A stretch of 64,000 nucleotides of DNA from Pipra filicauda (lineage: Eukaryota; Chordata; Aves; Passeriformes; Pipridae). Position numbers and translations under genes: made by a program. The DNA is taken from positions 2,418,001-2,482,000 of the forward strand of contig NW_024104162.1 in assembly GCF_003945595.2 (NCBI RefSeq), written 5' to 3'. The notes under the pieces are model-generated. The model searched no databases. It saw nothing but the letters and a program-made list of their open reading frames with translations, and was not told the origin of the DNA. Positions within the stretch are counted from its first letter, which is position 1. Each line of letters starts with the position of its first letter. Shown here one piece after another: positions 49,524-63,500 of this stretch.

Positions 49524-52500
49524 TAGACTTGTGGCTTGATCTTGCCTGGGGCTGATTTCAACAGACTCCATGGGAGTCAGGACTATTCCGTACTTAACAG
49601 TGGGAGTTCAGGTAATTGTGAGATTGAATCTTACAGGAGACCATGACTCGCCAAAGGGGAAGTCAAATAACATCAAAGCAATCAAAGGAATTCCTCAGGA
49701 ATTACTGAGTTAAATTCTCTGACTCAAACAGGACCTTAGGCTAGATTAATTACAATTGGTGCATATAGATCTAAAATCTGCAAATATCACAAGTTATGTC
49801 CATTTCTATTTTGTTCTTGCTTGCAAGATTTTACCTTGAAATTCTAATCTAACTGAAGCAAAATGGGGAACAAAGCAAAGAGGAGGAGCAGTGCCATGTG
49901 ATGTCTTTAGAAGAAGGTCTCTCTTGAGACAGGGAGTGTTAATACCTTTCGTGTAGATGTGTGAGGCCAAAGTCCTGTTTTCCTTCACTGAATAAATGGA
50001 GACAGAGCCAAGCAGGCTGGTGAGATGGCCCATGAAGCCTGGATGTAAACAAGCCTAGAGATACTGCATGAAGAGATTCTGTCTGGCTAAATTCCTTAGC
50101 ACAGCTCAGAGATCCAACACAACCACCCCAGTGGGACTGGTTCCGGGTCAGCCTCTGCTGTACACCAGAGTACAGGCCAACATCACAACCATGATCTCAC
50201 CAGTCATGGAACAACTGCAGGTCTCCCCACCAGATTACATCCCAAGCAGAAGGCTGTTGTGAAATCCTGCAGCTCCGCAACCATTCGTTTTACTAGTGAT
50301 GAAGGACAAGGTGTGCACACCACCATTCCTCAGGCAAAAGCACAGCTCAGATCTTTCCTTCAAGACCACTTTTCAGAATAGCTCTGAACTTTTCAAGTCC
50401 TATCAGTGCTGAGGAATCTCCATTGTTTTTCTAAAGGTCTCTTTGGGCTGTGCTGGTAAATGCTTCATCGGATTGGCAGTGATTCAATGAATTGTTTAAT
50501 CTTTCTCAATCGATTAGTGGAGAAAGGAATGAGACAGTCCAATTTTTTTTAATCTTCTCTTTCTCTAAGCTTCTGTTTAGAGTGAGTTCCTTTCTCTTTC
50601 CCCTCTTCCAGTACTCAGATGCACTGACATGGACACACTCACACTGGACATCAATGCCAGCTTCCACTGGTACAGACCAGGTGCTGTATCACTGCTGGTG
50701 GATAATATCTCTGAACAAAAATATCTGGGAGATGGTGACCCTTTCTAGATCAAAAAAGTGATTTGCTTTTATTCTGGGTAAAGTGCAGGCTGATGAGCTG
50801 CTATGTTAACTTTAGGAACTAGTTTCTTCATATCTTCCCAAACTGCCTACCAAAAAAAACCCAAAAAACTTGAAAAGCATTTGCATAATATAAAGGTTGC
50901 TTCTCCAGATGGCTAAAGCAGTCTTGACTGTTTCTTTTTTAAATTCCCAACTGTTGCTGTCCATTTCCTAACTCCACACTACAGAACAGCATGTAAACCC
51001 CAGCCTCTGTGGAGATAAAGTTTAGCTGTGTGTTGCATTTAGTTTATGCACACTTGCATCATCCTGATGCAGGTAATATCCACAGCTTGTTTGTCTGCAG
51101 CTTACTTTGAATATTTTTTTCAACTAAATCCTTATGCAGGCAAGTAAGAAATTCTGCCTTCATTTCAAAAGCAGGCCCTCAAAAGCCTTGCTTAGGAGCC
51201 TTATGAAGTGGTCTGACTTCCAGTAGGGGCTGAGGACCTGGTATGTCTGTTGTAATATCAAGGGATGGAAATCATACAATTCTGATGAAGTATGGTTTGT
51301 ATTAGACCTACAGAGAGGTCACTTCAGCCTGTCAGCACAATGGTGAAGCCAGTTTGTACTCCAAGACAGTGTATAAATTTTCCATCTGACAAAATTGAGT
51401 AATATTGGATCCAGAGTTTACGTTTAGCTTTATTCCAGAATGTACGTGCAAATGTAACATCAGTAGGTAAACAAAACAGCCTAATGAGAAAATAGTCATC
51501 ATAATTTACCCTTCTAGGACAGCAAAGAAAGAATTTTCCTTCACTCTGAGGTATTAGCAAATTGGCTTAATGAAACTGCTAATTAAGCTAGTCTTCTTTC
51601 TCTGAATCATCAACTACATTGTAATTTCTACAAGACAAAAGGGTCCCAAGGTTATTCTGGTAAGGCCAGAGAAAGGATATTGCAAATTATTGTTGTTATT
51701 TTATGCCAACCTCTATCCTCCATTCTGTTTGATCCCCCATTGTATAGTCTCCCTGATTCCCTCCTGCCTTCCTGAGTTGGACTTATGGCTTTAGAGGGTG
51801 GGTCTTGCATTAAAGCTGTTTTCTAAATGAGAAAGATATATGATATAAGTAAAATAAGACACCAGAAAATCAGGAACTATTTTTATTAGAAGTACTAGAT
51901 CCATAATTATAGGTGTTATTCCAGTTTACTTACTCTATATATGTTCTCATAATAATCTCCCTCTGGTAGAACTAGCAATGATTCCTTAAGTCCCCCTCCT
52001 AGAGACATGTAGGATATTTATGATGAATGAGCTTCCAAAAGCTCAGATATTTAATTTGCAGCTACCACGGCTAGTGATGATTAAGATCCTCTTGTTTTTA
52101 CAGTGTTTCTTAAATAAAGTGTAAACACGGCCTGCCCAATTCCATTAAACAGTGAGACACATGGGAATGCTAATGGAATTGCTAAAAAAGATACTGAAAC
52201 TGGCCAGGCACAGAATAAATACACATGATCACACATATATACCCGTCTGCATGTAGCTATGTTTGTGCACGTGAAAAATAATGCATGCTCACACAGATAG
52301 AGATATATAGGCAGTTATATGTACTCCTTCCATCAGACTGCAAGTAGTCTTAATATCTAGGGATTTCCACTAAGATACCAGTTTGATTTCCCACCAGGAA
52401 ACACAGGGAAATTAAAACAACCTGTCTGATACTTGGTGAATATAGTTCCCTATTCACAATAGATGAATCAAACAGATAGGTCTAACACTTGCAGAGAAGT

Positions 52501-53158
52501 CACTTGAGAGAAGGAACAGAATAATAGGCAAGAAGAAAGCCTCATTCACAAACAGCTCCTTCCCACCATAACCCCCCTGAAGGGCCAGCTAGGTTTGCTC
52601 CTCCTGTAACTGCACCACACAGAAGTTCACTGAGCCACATGGGTGCTTGAGGGAAGCCTATTGCACTGCAGATTGAAGCAGAAGAAGATTTCACATCTAT
52701 ACCTGGGAATCCAGATGCTCTCCCCATCAGCCACTCCTTTTAGCTCCTTCCCCCAGCTTCTGTTCCTCAGGAGAAGCAGCCTATGGGATCCCATAACAAT
52801 GCCCATCTGAAATCCCAGAAGTTTATTAAAACCTCTGCTTCTCCTCATTCCTTGGCTCATGACTTCTGTTCTCTGTCTGCAAGCTACAGATCACATGAAG
52901 ATTCCCCAGGCTTTTCACAATGCAATTTTATATTCTATATTTTCTTGACTGTACAATATAGCTGACTTTAGCAGAAATTGCCCCAAAATGTTGCAGACCA
53001 TGAAATGTGAATTTTCCCTGTGAAGTGACTTTCTATTCAGTCTCCTCACTTCTCACCAGATATCAAGGCAGTACTTTTATCCTTCTTGTTTTCTGCTTCT
53101 CAAGTGCTCTCCAGATGCAGCTGATCTTTTCTCCTAGGCTTCAGTCCACCAGACAAAC
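49524..53158. other. Non-coding DNA, no supported gene
   Basis: No coding feature is seen. AT-rich stretches at 51.83-52.2 kb and a mixed AC/AT low-complexity patch at 52.22-52.32 kb are the only visible structure. Confidence 0.55.
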
Positions 53159-53200
53159 ATATATATATTTACACACATCCATACATCTATATACAGCTGT
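53159..53200. repeat. (AT)n/(AC)n compound microsatellite
   Basis: A short (AT)5 run is followed by acacacatcc and atacatctatatac. It looks like a decayed compound dinucleotide repeat. An (AAAC)n-like patch follows at 53219-53236. Confidence 0.7.
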
Positions 53201-56077
53201 AAGAATTAGCAAATAACTAAATAAACAAACAAACAGAAAAACCTGTTACACGCTACAACTGCTTCATGAATTTATAACATATGGTGGCAAAGCACTATAA
53301 AACCAGAAAACTATAAAGAGGGTTACACAGCTCCATTCATTTATCATGTTACAATGAGTAATTTGTGCACTAGGCAGGAAAGAGAAAACCCACACAGTTG
53401 GAGAGTGCATATGTATTTCTGAGGCTCACACTAGAGAGCCTTTTATAAAACACACACATGATTTGAATTCCAAAGTGAAAGCACTGAGAGGCAATGCATG
53501 GGCTAATATTGTTATAATGGTGTATGCAGAGCTTAGGAAGAATGGGCACTGGCTGACCTCCTTTACATTTAAACAGTCTGGGTTTCTGTACAGTTCAGTG
53601 TCTGTCCATTCAGAAGTTGAGCTCCAGTCTACAGCTATAAAACTTCTCCTTAGAGCTGTTACAGAAATGGCAAGATAGTGGCTAAAGAAGAAACCATAGC
53701 TGGGTTCTTCTTCTGCTGATTTTGATCAGGTTTCACTCTTTTTTGCCTCCCTTCACATGTCTAGTGGGGGTTATGTTGAACCACATTCCCAGGTGGGTCC
53801 ATGTACTCATAGTCCAAGCTCTGTTTCATACCCAAACCCACATATTATGTACAGACAAACCAAGAACAGTGAAGTTAAGTGTTGTACTTCCCTACAGGGT
53901 TTCTGACCAGTGCTGTGTCTCACACAGGGTAATATTAAATCCCCTAGATTCTCCAGATAGCACAAAGCCCCATAACTCACATCTACCTGTTCCTGATTTG
54001 ACATTTCGTCTTTTTTATTTCCAGTTGGCAAAGAGCTTTTATGAAACATATAACACATGCCACATGCTCTGTCCTGGAAATGGCCTAGTTTTCCCGTGGG
54101 GAAAGTGAATGATGTAGGCTGTGTCCCAGTTGTCATGTCCCAGTGCAAATGGTTAAGATCTTCTTTTTGTCTCAGCAAATGCCCTATGGAAGCTCGAGCT
54201 GGGTTTGGGCCCTTGGGTCATTGCTAAGCAGTTTCTCTTTCATCCTTTTCGACACCAGCAGACGCAGCTTGAAACATGTATACAAGATGCCGCTTTACAG
54301 CATCCCTTATTCACTGGTACCTTGGAGACTCCAGTTCATTGAAAGTAATAAAACCAGATCATCAAAAAGAATTCTTTTGAACAGGCTTTGGGCTCTGCTG
54401 TGCTACTTGGTTACGGATATTCATCTTCCTGGAAACTGTGCTGTTTGATACCGCATAGGCATGAAAGCATCAGCTGCCTCCCTGGTGCATTAACCCCTCG
54501 AGTGTTGAAATCGTGATCCTTGAATAGCAAAATAGTTATCACTTATAATTGCTTGAGGGGAGAAGTAGACTTTATTCTCCCAGATGCACAGAGGCTGCAC
54601 ACTGGGGTCAGAGGGTTCCCCTATCCTCATCCTACTCCAGTGATGCAATGGGCTGTGCACAAAAGGGAAGAGGGAGCAAAAAGAAGCAGCCTCTGTTGGT
54701 TACAGCTACAGGCAGGCTGTAAGGTGACTCCTGTATCAAAGGGTGCCATAGCACTTAATCCAAACTGAAAACACAGATGTGCTGAAAACACAGGCATTCT
54801 GATGCTTGGGGCTTTAACTTTCTGTTAACCTTACATATCTTGTGATCCTATATATCTCACAGAGCCCTGACGCCAAGACTTTAACCCAAACCCCTTTGAT
54901 TTGGCAGGGGGAGAGTTGACACTGTTGTCAGAGTTGCCAGAGTTCTGGTGCTTTTTGATTGCATACAAACCCTCTCTTCTTTTATCTTTCTCAGCTAGAA
55001 AGAAGAGAAGGTAAACACTGGCACCTTGAGCATAGGTGTACAATCTCTGAGTTTCATTTCTCTAAATGCAGAAGGAACAAGGATGGTGCAGCTGGGCTAA
55101 TTCCTCCTGAGCTTTCTGGCATAGTTTTCCTGAGCAACTGGCATAATTCACTGCAGACTATTTGCATCTCTGTTTGCAGCTCAAGGAGGATCACAGTCTG
55201 AACTGCTGCTTTGGCTCCTCTAGGGCTGCTGTGTGCCTCTGCCCTGAGACCTCTTTGTTGTGTTCTAGCTTCACCCTGGGGCAGCAAACCCAGATTGTCT
55301 GCAAAATTCCTTCAGTAGCACATATGTTAGGCTCCAAGATTGTCCCTTGAACTGCTCCTGTCAGCTGCTGGGAGGGAACAGCAGAAGAGGCCACGCTATC
55401 CATTTACCTATTTCTTATTTTCTTTTGCCAGGTTCCACCATCCTCCCCCATTACTGGAAAATACCAGAGGTCTGGGTTAGATGGTTATTTGATATGAGCT
55501 GGTACAGCCACTCTTGTGCTCTCTCTCTCACACTGCACTGGTGTAACTCCTGTGCTCAAGATGAGTGAAGAGAGCTTTACCTTCCTAACTCCTTATTTCA
55601 TACCACTTCCCTTGTGAGCCCTGATGTCAGGAAAACATATGGTGCCTTTTTATCATGGCTTGAAATAGATGCAAAAAGAGAAGAACATTTAAATGCCCCC
55701 TTTGAGCCTCCCTCTCATCTCCCTGCCTGAACCTGAGCCATGCCTGCCCTGCTGCTCCCACAGCACCGGAGAGGCTGTCTCAGGCTTCACATCCAGATCA
55801 CATACCAGCGGTTGCACTCGCAGCATCCTTCTTCTCCCAGAACAGGCCAGGGACAGTGTTGGAAGGAAAATGGCTGAAGTTTCAGATCAGCTGAGAATAA
55901 AATAATGCAGGATCCCCGGGAGGTCATTTTTACACAATTGCTCTGCACTAGAACAGCAAGCGGAGGAGCAGGAGAGTAGAAACTGGCATTGATCACACCT
56001 GATTACTTATTAAAGTTTGTAAGGAAAGATGCTGGAGGAGAAAAACAGCAGGAGCACTTTTTATGACTAGACTAGAA
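53201..56077. other. Non-coding DNA, no supported gene
   Basis: Frames up to 128 codons on both strands overlap at 53.7-54.2 kb and lack domains. No transposon is recognised. Confidence 0.55.
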
Positions 56078-56101
56078 GGGGTTGGGGGAAAAGGGTGGGG
56101 G
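56078..56101 (+). other. G-quadruplex motif
   Basis: Four G runs of 4, 5, 3 and 5 residues are separated by loops of 2, 4 and 1 bases. This satisfies the standard four-tract G-quadruplex pattern on the plus strand. It stands alone, with no nearby promoter signal. Confidence 0.7.
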
Positions 56102-59100
56102 AAATAGGTCAAAATGGACTCCTACAATGTTCTCTTATGTTATGGCCCCACATTTTTTCTCTAGATTTCATCACTAGTTCATTTATTCTCAGGCTAAGGT
56201 TAAACTGTCACTTGTGAAGGGATCTAAGTCGAGCCAGAATGCAGGCAATAATATGTGCACAACAATTACATGAACAAACATTACAAAAAGATGCCTCTTA
56301 ACTGAAGTGCATGCATGACTTTGTTTCTGCACATCTCTGTACAGACCTTCCTCTGTGCATGTGAACAGGCAGTTATCCCTCTGCATCTACGAGCATGTGT
56401 TTGCACATACATATAAATTTGACATTGGAAGATAAAGATCTTTTTCCATGTGGCAGTGTCAGTACAGGAACTGCATGTATGTGCAGGGATGCATTTATCC
56501 ATAGGGAAGCACGTCTCCACCCATGCACATGTCTGAACACAGGCCCCCCAAAAGCACTGGTTTGTATGCAGAGAGCCTAAAGCAAATGCAGAGCAGCTCA
56601 TGAGCTACTGCAGCGTTAGTTAAGAAAGCAACATCTCTTCATAAAACCTAAAATAAGCCCTACATCAAAAACAGTACAAAACAACTCTAAAGCCCCAGGC
56701 TACTGCAGGATTATACAGTTGTGAAATACATTATCCAGCCTTTAAAGTCATCTTTGACTATCTGCCTGGGGTCATCCAGACAGCCCAGACTCTCAGCTAC
56801 ATAATGCCAAAGAAGAAGTTGAGCTTGCAGGTGTTCCCAGGAAGGCAGTACATCGTGGTCCAAGTCCTTCCTGCAGGGAGAGGCCAATGGGATTATATCT
56901 GAATTTTTTGTTTGCCATAATAACGGCTCAACAGAGAATTAGCTCCAACACAAACTGCTATTAGAGGGAGATCTACTGTGTTTGGTGGTAGGAAGAGAAA
57001 AAACGAAGTTACTGGACTCCTGTGAATGAGTCATTCCATCAAAGGCTTGGAAGCAGATAGGCTATTCCTTAGCAATAAAGAATCAAGACACAGTAATTTC
57101 CAATAGCAGTCTTTAGATGGATTTGCAGGTAGAGTTTTCTATTTTATCCACAGCAGGCACACCAACTTCAGCTTCCAGTTGCTGTTTCTGGTTAGCCAGC
57201 CAAGCTTCTAATTGGATCTCCTGCTGGACATTATCTCTGAGACACACCGGGGCTGGGAGCAGGGGCCAGGTTGCTGCCTTGCCAATATAGCCAAGCCATC
57301 AGCACTGTCCTGCAGTGAGATCCAGGCAGAGAGAGGGCTATGTGCAAAAATTCAGCCAATGCATCATGTAGTCATCAGTCCACAGTGAGCTTCTTATCCT
57401 TCTATCCCAGGGCAGCAACTGACCCAGCCAGTCTTGCATGACTCTCCCATATTGGCCAGTCCATGTTGTTTTTACACATGGGCAGTCTTGACTGTCCATC
57501 CCCAGCCCAACCTCTTTTATACTTCCAAACAAGCCCAAGAGAGGGCTGGGATCTCCAGGGAAAATGAAGCAGTGTGAATTAGCTTGTCAGCAGCTTAACT
57601 AAAGGACAAGCCAAAACAGTGCTATCAGCACAGCTAAATCCAGCTTCACTTCAACAGGCAGTTGGGTACTTTAGGAGCAAGAAAATAAGTGTCCTGGGAA
57701 GCTCTGCAATGGTTCTTTTCTTGACATTAGAAATTCTCAGACCAGGATGTCCATAAGTTGTGGGAAAATGACGCTTAACATGCCACTATCCAGGGGATAT
57801 ATTTTTTGAGAAACCTCAGTTTCAGAGAATGAAGGTATTGAGCTGTCCCCAGCATCCAGTCAGGATCTTCCAGGCAGCAAGAAGAAGTATGAGATGAAAA
57901 AAAGATGTTTTTCTATGGACAGCAATAAGTCTAGAGGATTTTTTACTCATTCCAATGACTTAGATGGCAAATTTTTTCTGTTGGTTGCAACACACATTTG
58001 TCCACTCCTTTCCTTGCTTACTTACCAGCTGCTGTAGTGGTGCATTTTGTAGTTCTCACTGGGGAAAATTGGCACAATTTCTATGTGTGTTCTACATAAG
58101 AGCAGCAAACACTGAAAGGAGTTCAAAATCAAATTTCCATGAAAGCAAAGGCCACCTCAGGATCAGACAGGCGGCTTCACTCCTGTGTAAATGGCCAGTG
58201 CCAGAACGCCTTATCCAGTCAGTCCTGACAGCAGTCAGGACAGCAGTCCCAGCAATCTCTTCATGGCCTGGCATCACTACTAACGTGAAGACCAGTTTCC
58301 TTAGTGTGGGAACTAAGGAGAGCAACTACTGCTTCTTAAGAAGTGATGAAGTCCCTGGCCATGTACAACATGTCACTGTTGTTCCTTACAGGGTACAGCT
58401 GTGAAAGTGCTTGCACTCGATTTATCCTTCTGTTCCTGGAGATTTACAGGAAAAGAGGTAGTCTGTGCTTACTGAGGAGCAGTGGGGATAGTCCTGTGAG
58501 CTGTGTGTTTCTAGAGCTGGAGACACTTGTATTCCCATGACTATGCCTGCGTGTGCAGCTGACCTCTACAGAGTCCCTATTCTTGTGACCTTGGGTTCAG
58601 CGAGCCAGCTAATAAGTTTGTGTTAACATAAGCAGAGGCAGTGGGAGTCAGAGAAGACATCAGAAATGAAACCTGAGGAAAGGAATTAGGGGAAAAGAAT
58701 TCATTAATTTCCTCTCTGCAATGACACATGCTTTCCACTCACTTTTTTAAAATGACATTTTACCTGCTATTAGTTTACTGTGAGTGTCTCTGGCGTTGCT
58801 TTCCCTCCCCACAGCCAGTTCCCTCAAGAACAAAATTAAATTTAAGCTACTAAAGTTGGACCTTTCTGAAGTAAAAAGAATCTTTAAAAATGGATTTTTT
58901 TAAAGGTCATTTTGAACTTTATCTGAGTACACATGGAAATGCAGGCCATTCAGCTAAATAATGCCACCTGACCACTTCCTGCCACCATTACTAGGATAAG
59001 AACATCATTTATGTGATGGAGAGACAGGAAGGCTTTCTGCTCATTCTTTTTATTCCTCTTCTAATTTTTGGAGGGTTTAATGCAGTTCATTTTTATAGCA

Positions 59101-62100
59101 GCTTCTCCACTTCCAACTCTCCTTAATAACACGTAGGAAAGGTCATGAGCTTAACACTCAAATAGGACATCCTGATTTTGACCCAAAACAAGACAGACTG
59201 CACTCTCTGCTCCCATGAGGTCAAGCCCCATTCTCTAGGGCTCCATCTGCATGTCCTACCACATTGGCAGTCTCTTCACAGGATGGTGTCAGAGCAGTCC
59301 ATCCTTCTCCTTGGTCTTTTCCCCTCTTCTAGAAATCCAGGTTCATGAATTAAATAAAATATAACCTATTACTATGTATCTAAGCACATGCTTAACTTCA
59401 AGCACAAGAACAATCTAGTTGACCTCATGAGCCTCTTTCGTGAGTTTATGCTTCACTTTGAATGGGTATAGTCTCTGGGACCAAAGCCTTGCTCCAGAGG
59501 AAGCTTGTGGAAGTACAGTATTTATCACAGCAGTGTCCCTATCTGCCAGAGAAACCCTCACCACTGACCTGAAGCATCTAGAAATAATTAACATTATCTT
59601 CAACATTTTCTTGAGAGCAAAGGATGGCATGGGAAAATGGCTTTGTACTGCCAGGCTCCAGTCTGAACAAAGACAGCCTCTTTAAACCATGGATTTAATT
59701 TCCAGACATGTCAGACCCACCTCCCTACTGTCAGCCAAAGGTGAGGGGGGGTTGCACAGAACTTGTTGTAGGATGAGCCCTGTGGCAATGCTCAGTGTTA
59801 TGAAAACACTGCATGTTATTAACTGTATCCAGTTCTCTCCAATCATGACTTAAACAAGGCCATATTTATTGAAGAGACACTTAAAAATGTCCCATGACAT
59901 GCTTCGTGAGAACAGGGACGTCCCTCAAATGGAATTTCAGCACTGCACCTCTTGCTGCAATGGCATCCATGTCCCACTTCACAGCTGCCCGGTCTCTTTG
60001 AACAAGCTTCCCTTTAACAATGTTCAAATATTTAATTTGCCAAGTGCTGGGAAATCCCAAAGGTTTGGAAGAACTATCTATTATAAATGACAAAACATGA
60101 CATTATTATAGGTAGCCTGCCTACTCGATGTCATCTGTGTTCTATGCTGCTCCTTTAATGAGGCTGTCTTTCAAATCCTGTACATAATAGAAAAAGATCC
60201 TGATGCTAGCACTTCCCAGGTACTCTAAAAATTAAAACAGGCAAGTCCTTAAATATAAAAAAGTCTGCTTTCTAAACCCTAAACCCCTCTTGTTCAGAGG
60301 AAGTGCTTTTAATATTCTGTTATTTAGTTGTACAGGCATTCAGGAGGAGGCTGCTCCCAGACACCCAGTGCAATTCAGTAAGTGTTCCCCTGAAACCTAA
60401 CCACACAGTGCCCTCTGCTGCAGTTTTCTCTGACATATTAAAAGGAGAAAAAAAGAGCGAAACAAAAAAGCCCCTAACCTGGCCGTGCTTTACAGCCTAT
60501 CTCCTGGCTTAAATTGAGATAAGCAGATGGTTTGTTAGTACTTATCAGTGGCTGAGTAACATCCAAGGTACTACATAAAACACTTTAGCCAGAGAACAGT
60601 CAAAATAACAAAATGGATTCCATACAAGGGAGAGCAAAAGCAATTGAAAAATCAGGTGGGGAGTGCAGAAGTGCTAGCAGCTCCTCACCTTAGCCTGCCT
60701 GTCCCTACTCTCCAAGCAGAGCTCCAAAGCCAGTTATTTAAGCTAAATAACTAGTTGCTATAGTCTTGTTGCTTTGTTCCTCCCACCACGTCCACCACAT
60801 CCTCAAAACACTTATAAGAACTATTTGAACACACCAAGGACATGCAAGATTGGCAAGACCAAAGACCAGGCTACCTGCACGGTCCTGATGCCGAGTAATC
60901 CACAGCAGATGGAGCTGGCTGCAAGCAGCACCCCCCAGCAGAGAAGGATGGGCTGGGAAGAAGTAATTTCTGTCATCCTACCCTTGACTTTGAAAGCAGT
61001 GCTAGCAGTTGACATTCCAGGGGACAGGGATCTTTGTGGATTACTGAAGAAGAGGACAAACACAAGGTGGCCTTGGGAAACCTCAAGGCCAACGACAGCA
61101 CTTCAGCAATTCTTACCTTGAGCTACTATCACTTTGGGCTCAGTTAATTAAAATCAATAACTGCATTTGTTTTGATTTGGATTTTAGGCCTTCACTGAAT
61201 GGTACTAAGGCTTTCTTTCACAGATTCAGTAATTATAAAGTCAATAATTTAAAATTAGCTAGACATACTGTGAATATTGTCTTGGCAATGTAAGCCACAG
61301 GGACTCCAGGGAGTACACAGGCATTAGAATTTTAAAGCAGCACCTTGCTAGTGCTGTGGATGAAGAATAAAACCATTTCAGATATTCCAAAAGACTATAT
61401 TCAGACCCAAACCCCAGTGTTCAGGAGCATTTCCTTCTGGTTTCTGGCTTAACCTGATAGAAAAATAGGGTCCACCAGAAAACTGTCTCAAGAGTTGACA
61501 ATATCAATGAGATGACAATCTCTAAAGAACTGACTTGCCACCAAAGCCTACAAAAATCAGCTGGCTCTAAAACTGCACCATTAAGAAATGTTGAGTTCGT
61601 CACACAGTCGGCCTGATATTTGAGATTGCCAGACTCATGTTTCCAAACCATTGTTTGCAACAGAAGCTTAAAAAGATGGTAGAGTTTCTTTCCCCATCAC
61701 TGTTTTTAGCAAAACACAAAAATTGAGGGACTTGCTTTAAAACCATGATATTTGACAGCAGCCTGGGTTTGTGTCTGAGTTATGCTGCTATTTAGCAAGG
61801 CCACTCAATCTATTTAAGCACAAATACAGGTTTATTTGAACCGTTCCTGAAACTTGAGCTTCAGCCTTCTCTAAACTTTTAGAAAATGCCAGTCTGTTAA
61901 GTCTTCTCCTTTCCCCAATGCCTTTTCTTGTGCATTCCTGCATCTGCCTGGGTTCCAGTCAGATCTGGAAGCACCAGATAACCACGAGGAAGATTGCTCC
62001 CTGAGATCACCACCCAGGAGCAGGAAACATTGTGAGCTCCTTGGGTGGGCCTGTTTATACTGAAGGAGCCACCCTACTTGGCAGATGCAAAACCTTAAAT

Positions 62101-62939
62101 AGATCCAGAAATTCAGCCAACAGCTTATCCTTGTCTGCATCAGCTACTATTTAAAATCAACTAATTCCACTGAAGCAGCGGAAATCCTAAAAGGGCGGCT
62201 TCTTTTGACATAATCAGTCAGCAACACTACTCTGACCAGAAGATAGCACAGTATGGCTGAACCAAAAGGCACAAAGGGAAGAGTTCTCAACTCCAAGGAT
62301 TCAAAGATGTCCAGCCTGCTTTTCCTCAGAATGGAATAAAAAACTGAGAGCTGGGTGGGAATCTGGATGCGCAGAAAGATCTCTCTCTGATGCAGCTACC
62401 CCAAGGGTGAAAAATTGGGAGAATCCCTGTTTAGCACAGTATTTAATTACCTAAAGGGAAAACCATGTAAATAGACTTTAAGAGACACACTTGATAATAA
62501 ATCTATTACAAAAGGCAATGTACTTTTGAATTTATTATCTGACCTCCCTGCTGAGCATTCCCCTGCAGCTGCAGGATAAAATAAATTGGTCTAGCTAAAG
62601 AAACTGTAGGAAACATTTGAATATTCTCTGTTCTGAAATATTAACCTGTGATACCTCTGACCATCTCTTTCAAATTGAGAATGGCACAGTCACGGTGGAC
62701 AGATCAAGACATTAAGAATTTCACTGGAAGAGAGGATTGCAAAGGGGAGTAGACCCTGGACAAGACCCCTACATTGGAAGTGCAAAAGAGTGGTCTTGCT
62801 AAAACTAGCTAGAATTAAAAAAAAAAGGAACAACCCAACCTTCATTAAAACGCTCTCCTGGGAAATGTGCCGCATATGACTACTTAAAGGAACTGGTTTT
62901 GCTTAGAAATGCAGCCAAGTTCCCATATTTCTGAAAGAT
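56102..62939. other. Non-coding DNA, no supported gene
   Basis: Frames up to 146 codons (57964-58404, plus) lack motifs. A possible 47-nt plus-strand exon at 60340-60386 has a GTAAGTG donor but is too short to support. An 8-bp inverted repeat (GTCCTGAC, agca, GTCAGGAC) lies at 58222-58241. Confidence 0.5.
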
Positions 62940-63500
62940 TAAGGACTTTTTTATCCTTTATGTCTGCATTTTTTTTTCTTTTCCTTTCTTTTTCTTTTAA
63001 AAAGCCTTCATAAGAAACCTAGCATGGAGAGGTGACTTCAGTGCACGGCAGATGGACACCACACCGTTCATTAAAGCAGACAAATAAAGGGCTCATCCCG
63101 TAAAGCAGCTGAGCACCAGCACTTTTTCTGTTAGCTCTAGAAAAGCTTCCAGCTTGCAGCACTTAACACAACTGAACTGTCGAGGCCATTATTCCTAAGG
63201 TTTAAATCCAGCCTGAGTCTCTCTCACTTCATTAATGTTTGGTCTGGGCAAAGGAAGACCTGGTCTGCACAAATCCTTGGAACCTGACAGCCTCATTGCT
63301 TTCCCTTGCACTGCAGCACCTGAAGAAGAAGCCCCAGCACTCTCTATACCATTATTTATTGTAAAACACGTGTAACGTTATCAATAAACCCTGTGCCCTA
63401 CGCCCACGGGAGGAGATGTTCCCTGAGCCTAAATGTTGGCAATCTAATTATGGTGTGTTGAGAAAATCTCATGCTCACCTCAGAACTTTACAACAATGAT
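62940..63500. promoter_or_regulatory. Candidate conserved non-coding element
   Basis: After a T/C-rich low-complexity tract (62970-63000) comes a frame-poor stretch with retained CpGs (gcacggcag, caccgttcatt, tcccgtaaagc, gtcgagg, aaacacgtgtaacg, acgcccacgg) and ATTA words. It includes a CACGTG E-box near 63367. CpG retention in a CpG-poor window suggests constraint, but no alignment is available. Confidence 0.28.

Noticed and set aside
57964..58404. 146-codon plus-strand frame
   Set aside because: No motif, no good splice boundaries, composition like translated non-coding DNA.
60270..60300. Telomere-like aaccctaaacccc words
   Set aside because: Only two imperfect units, not a tandem TTAGGG array.
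60340..60386. 47-nt plus-strand stretch between TTTAG and GTAAGTG
   Set aside because: Too short, and open in more than one frame. Expected by chance.
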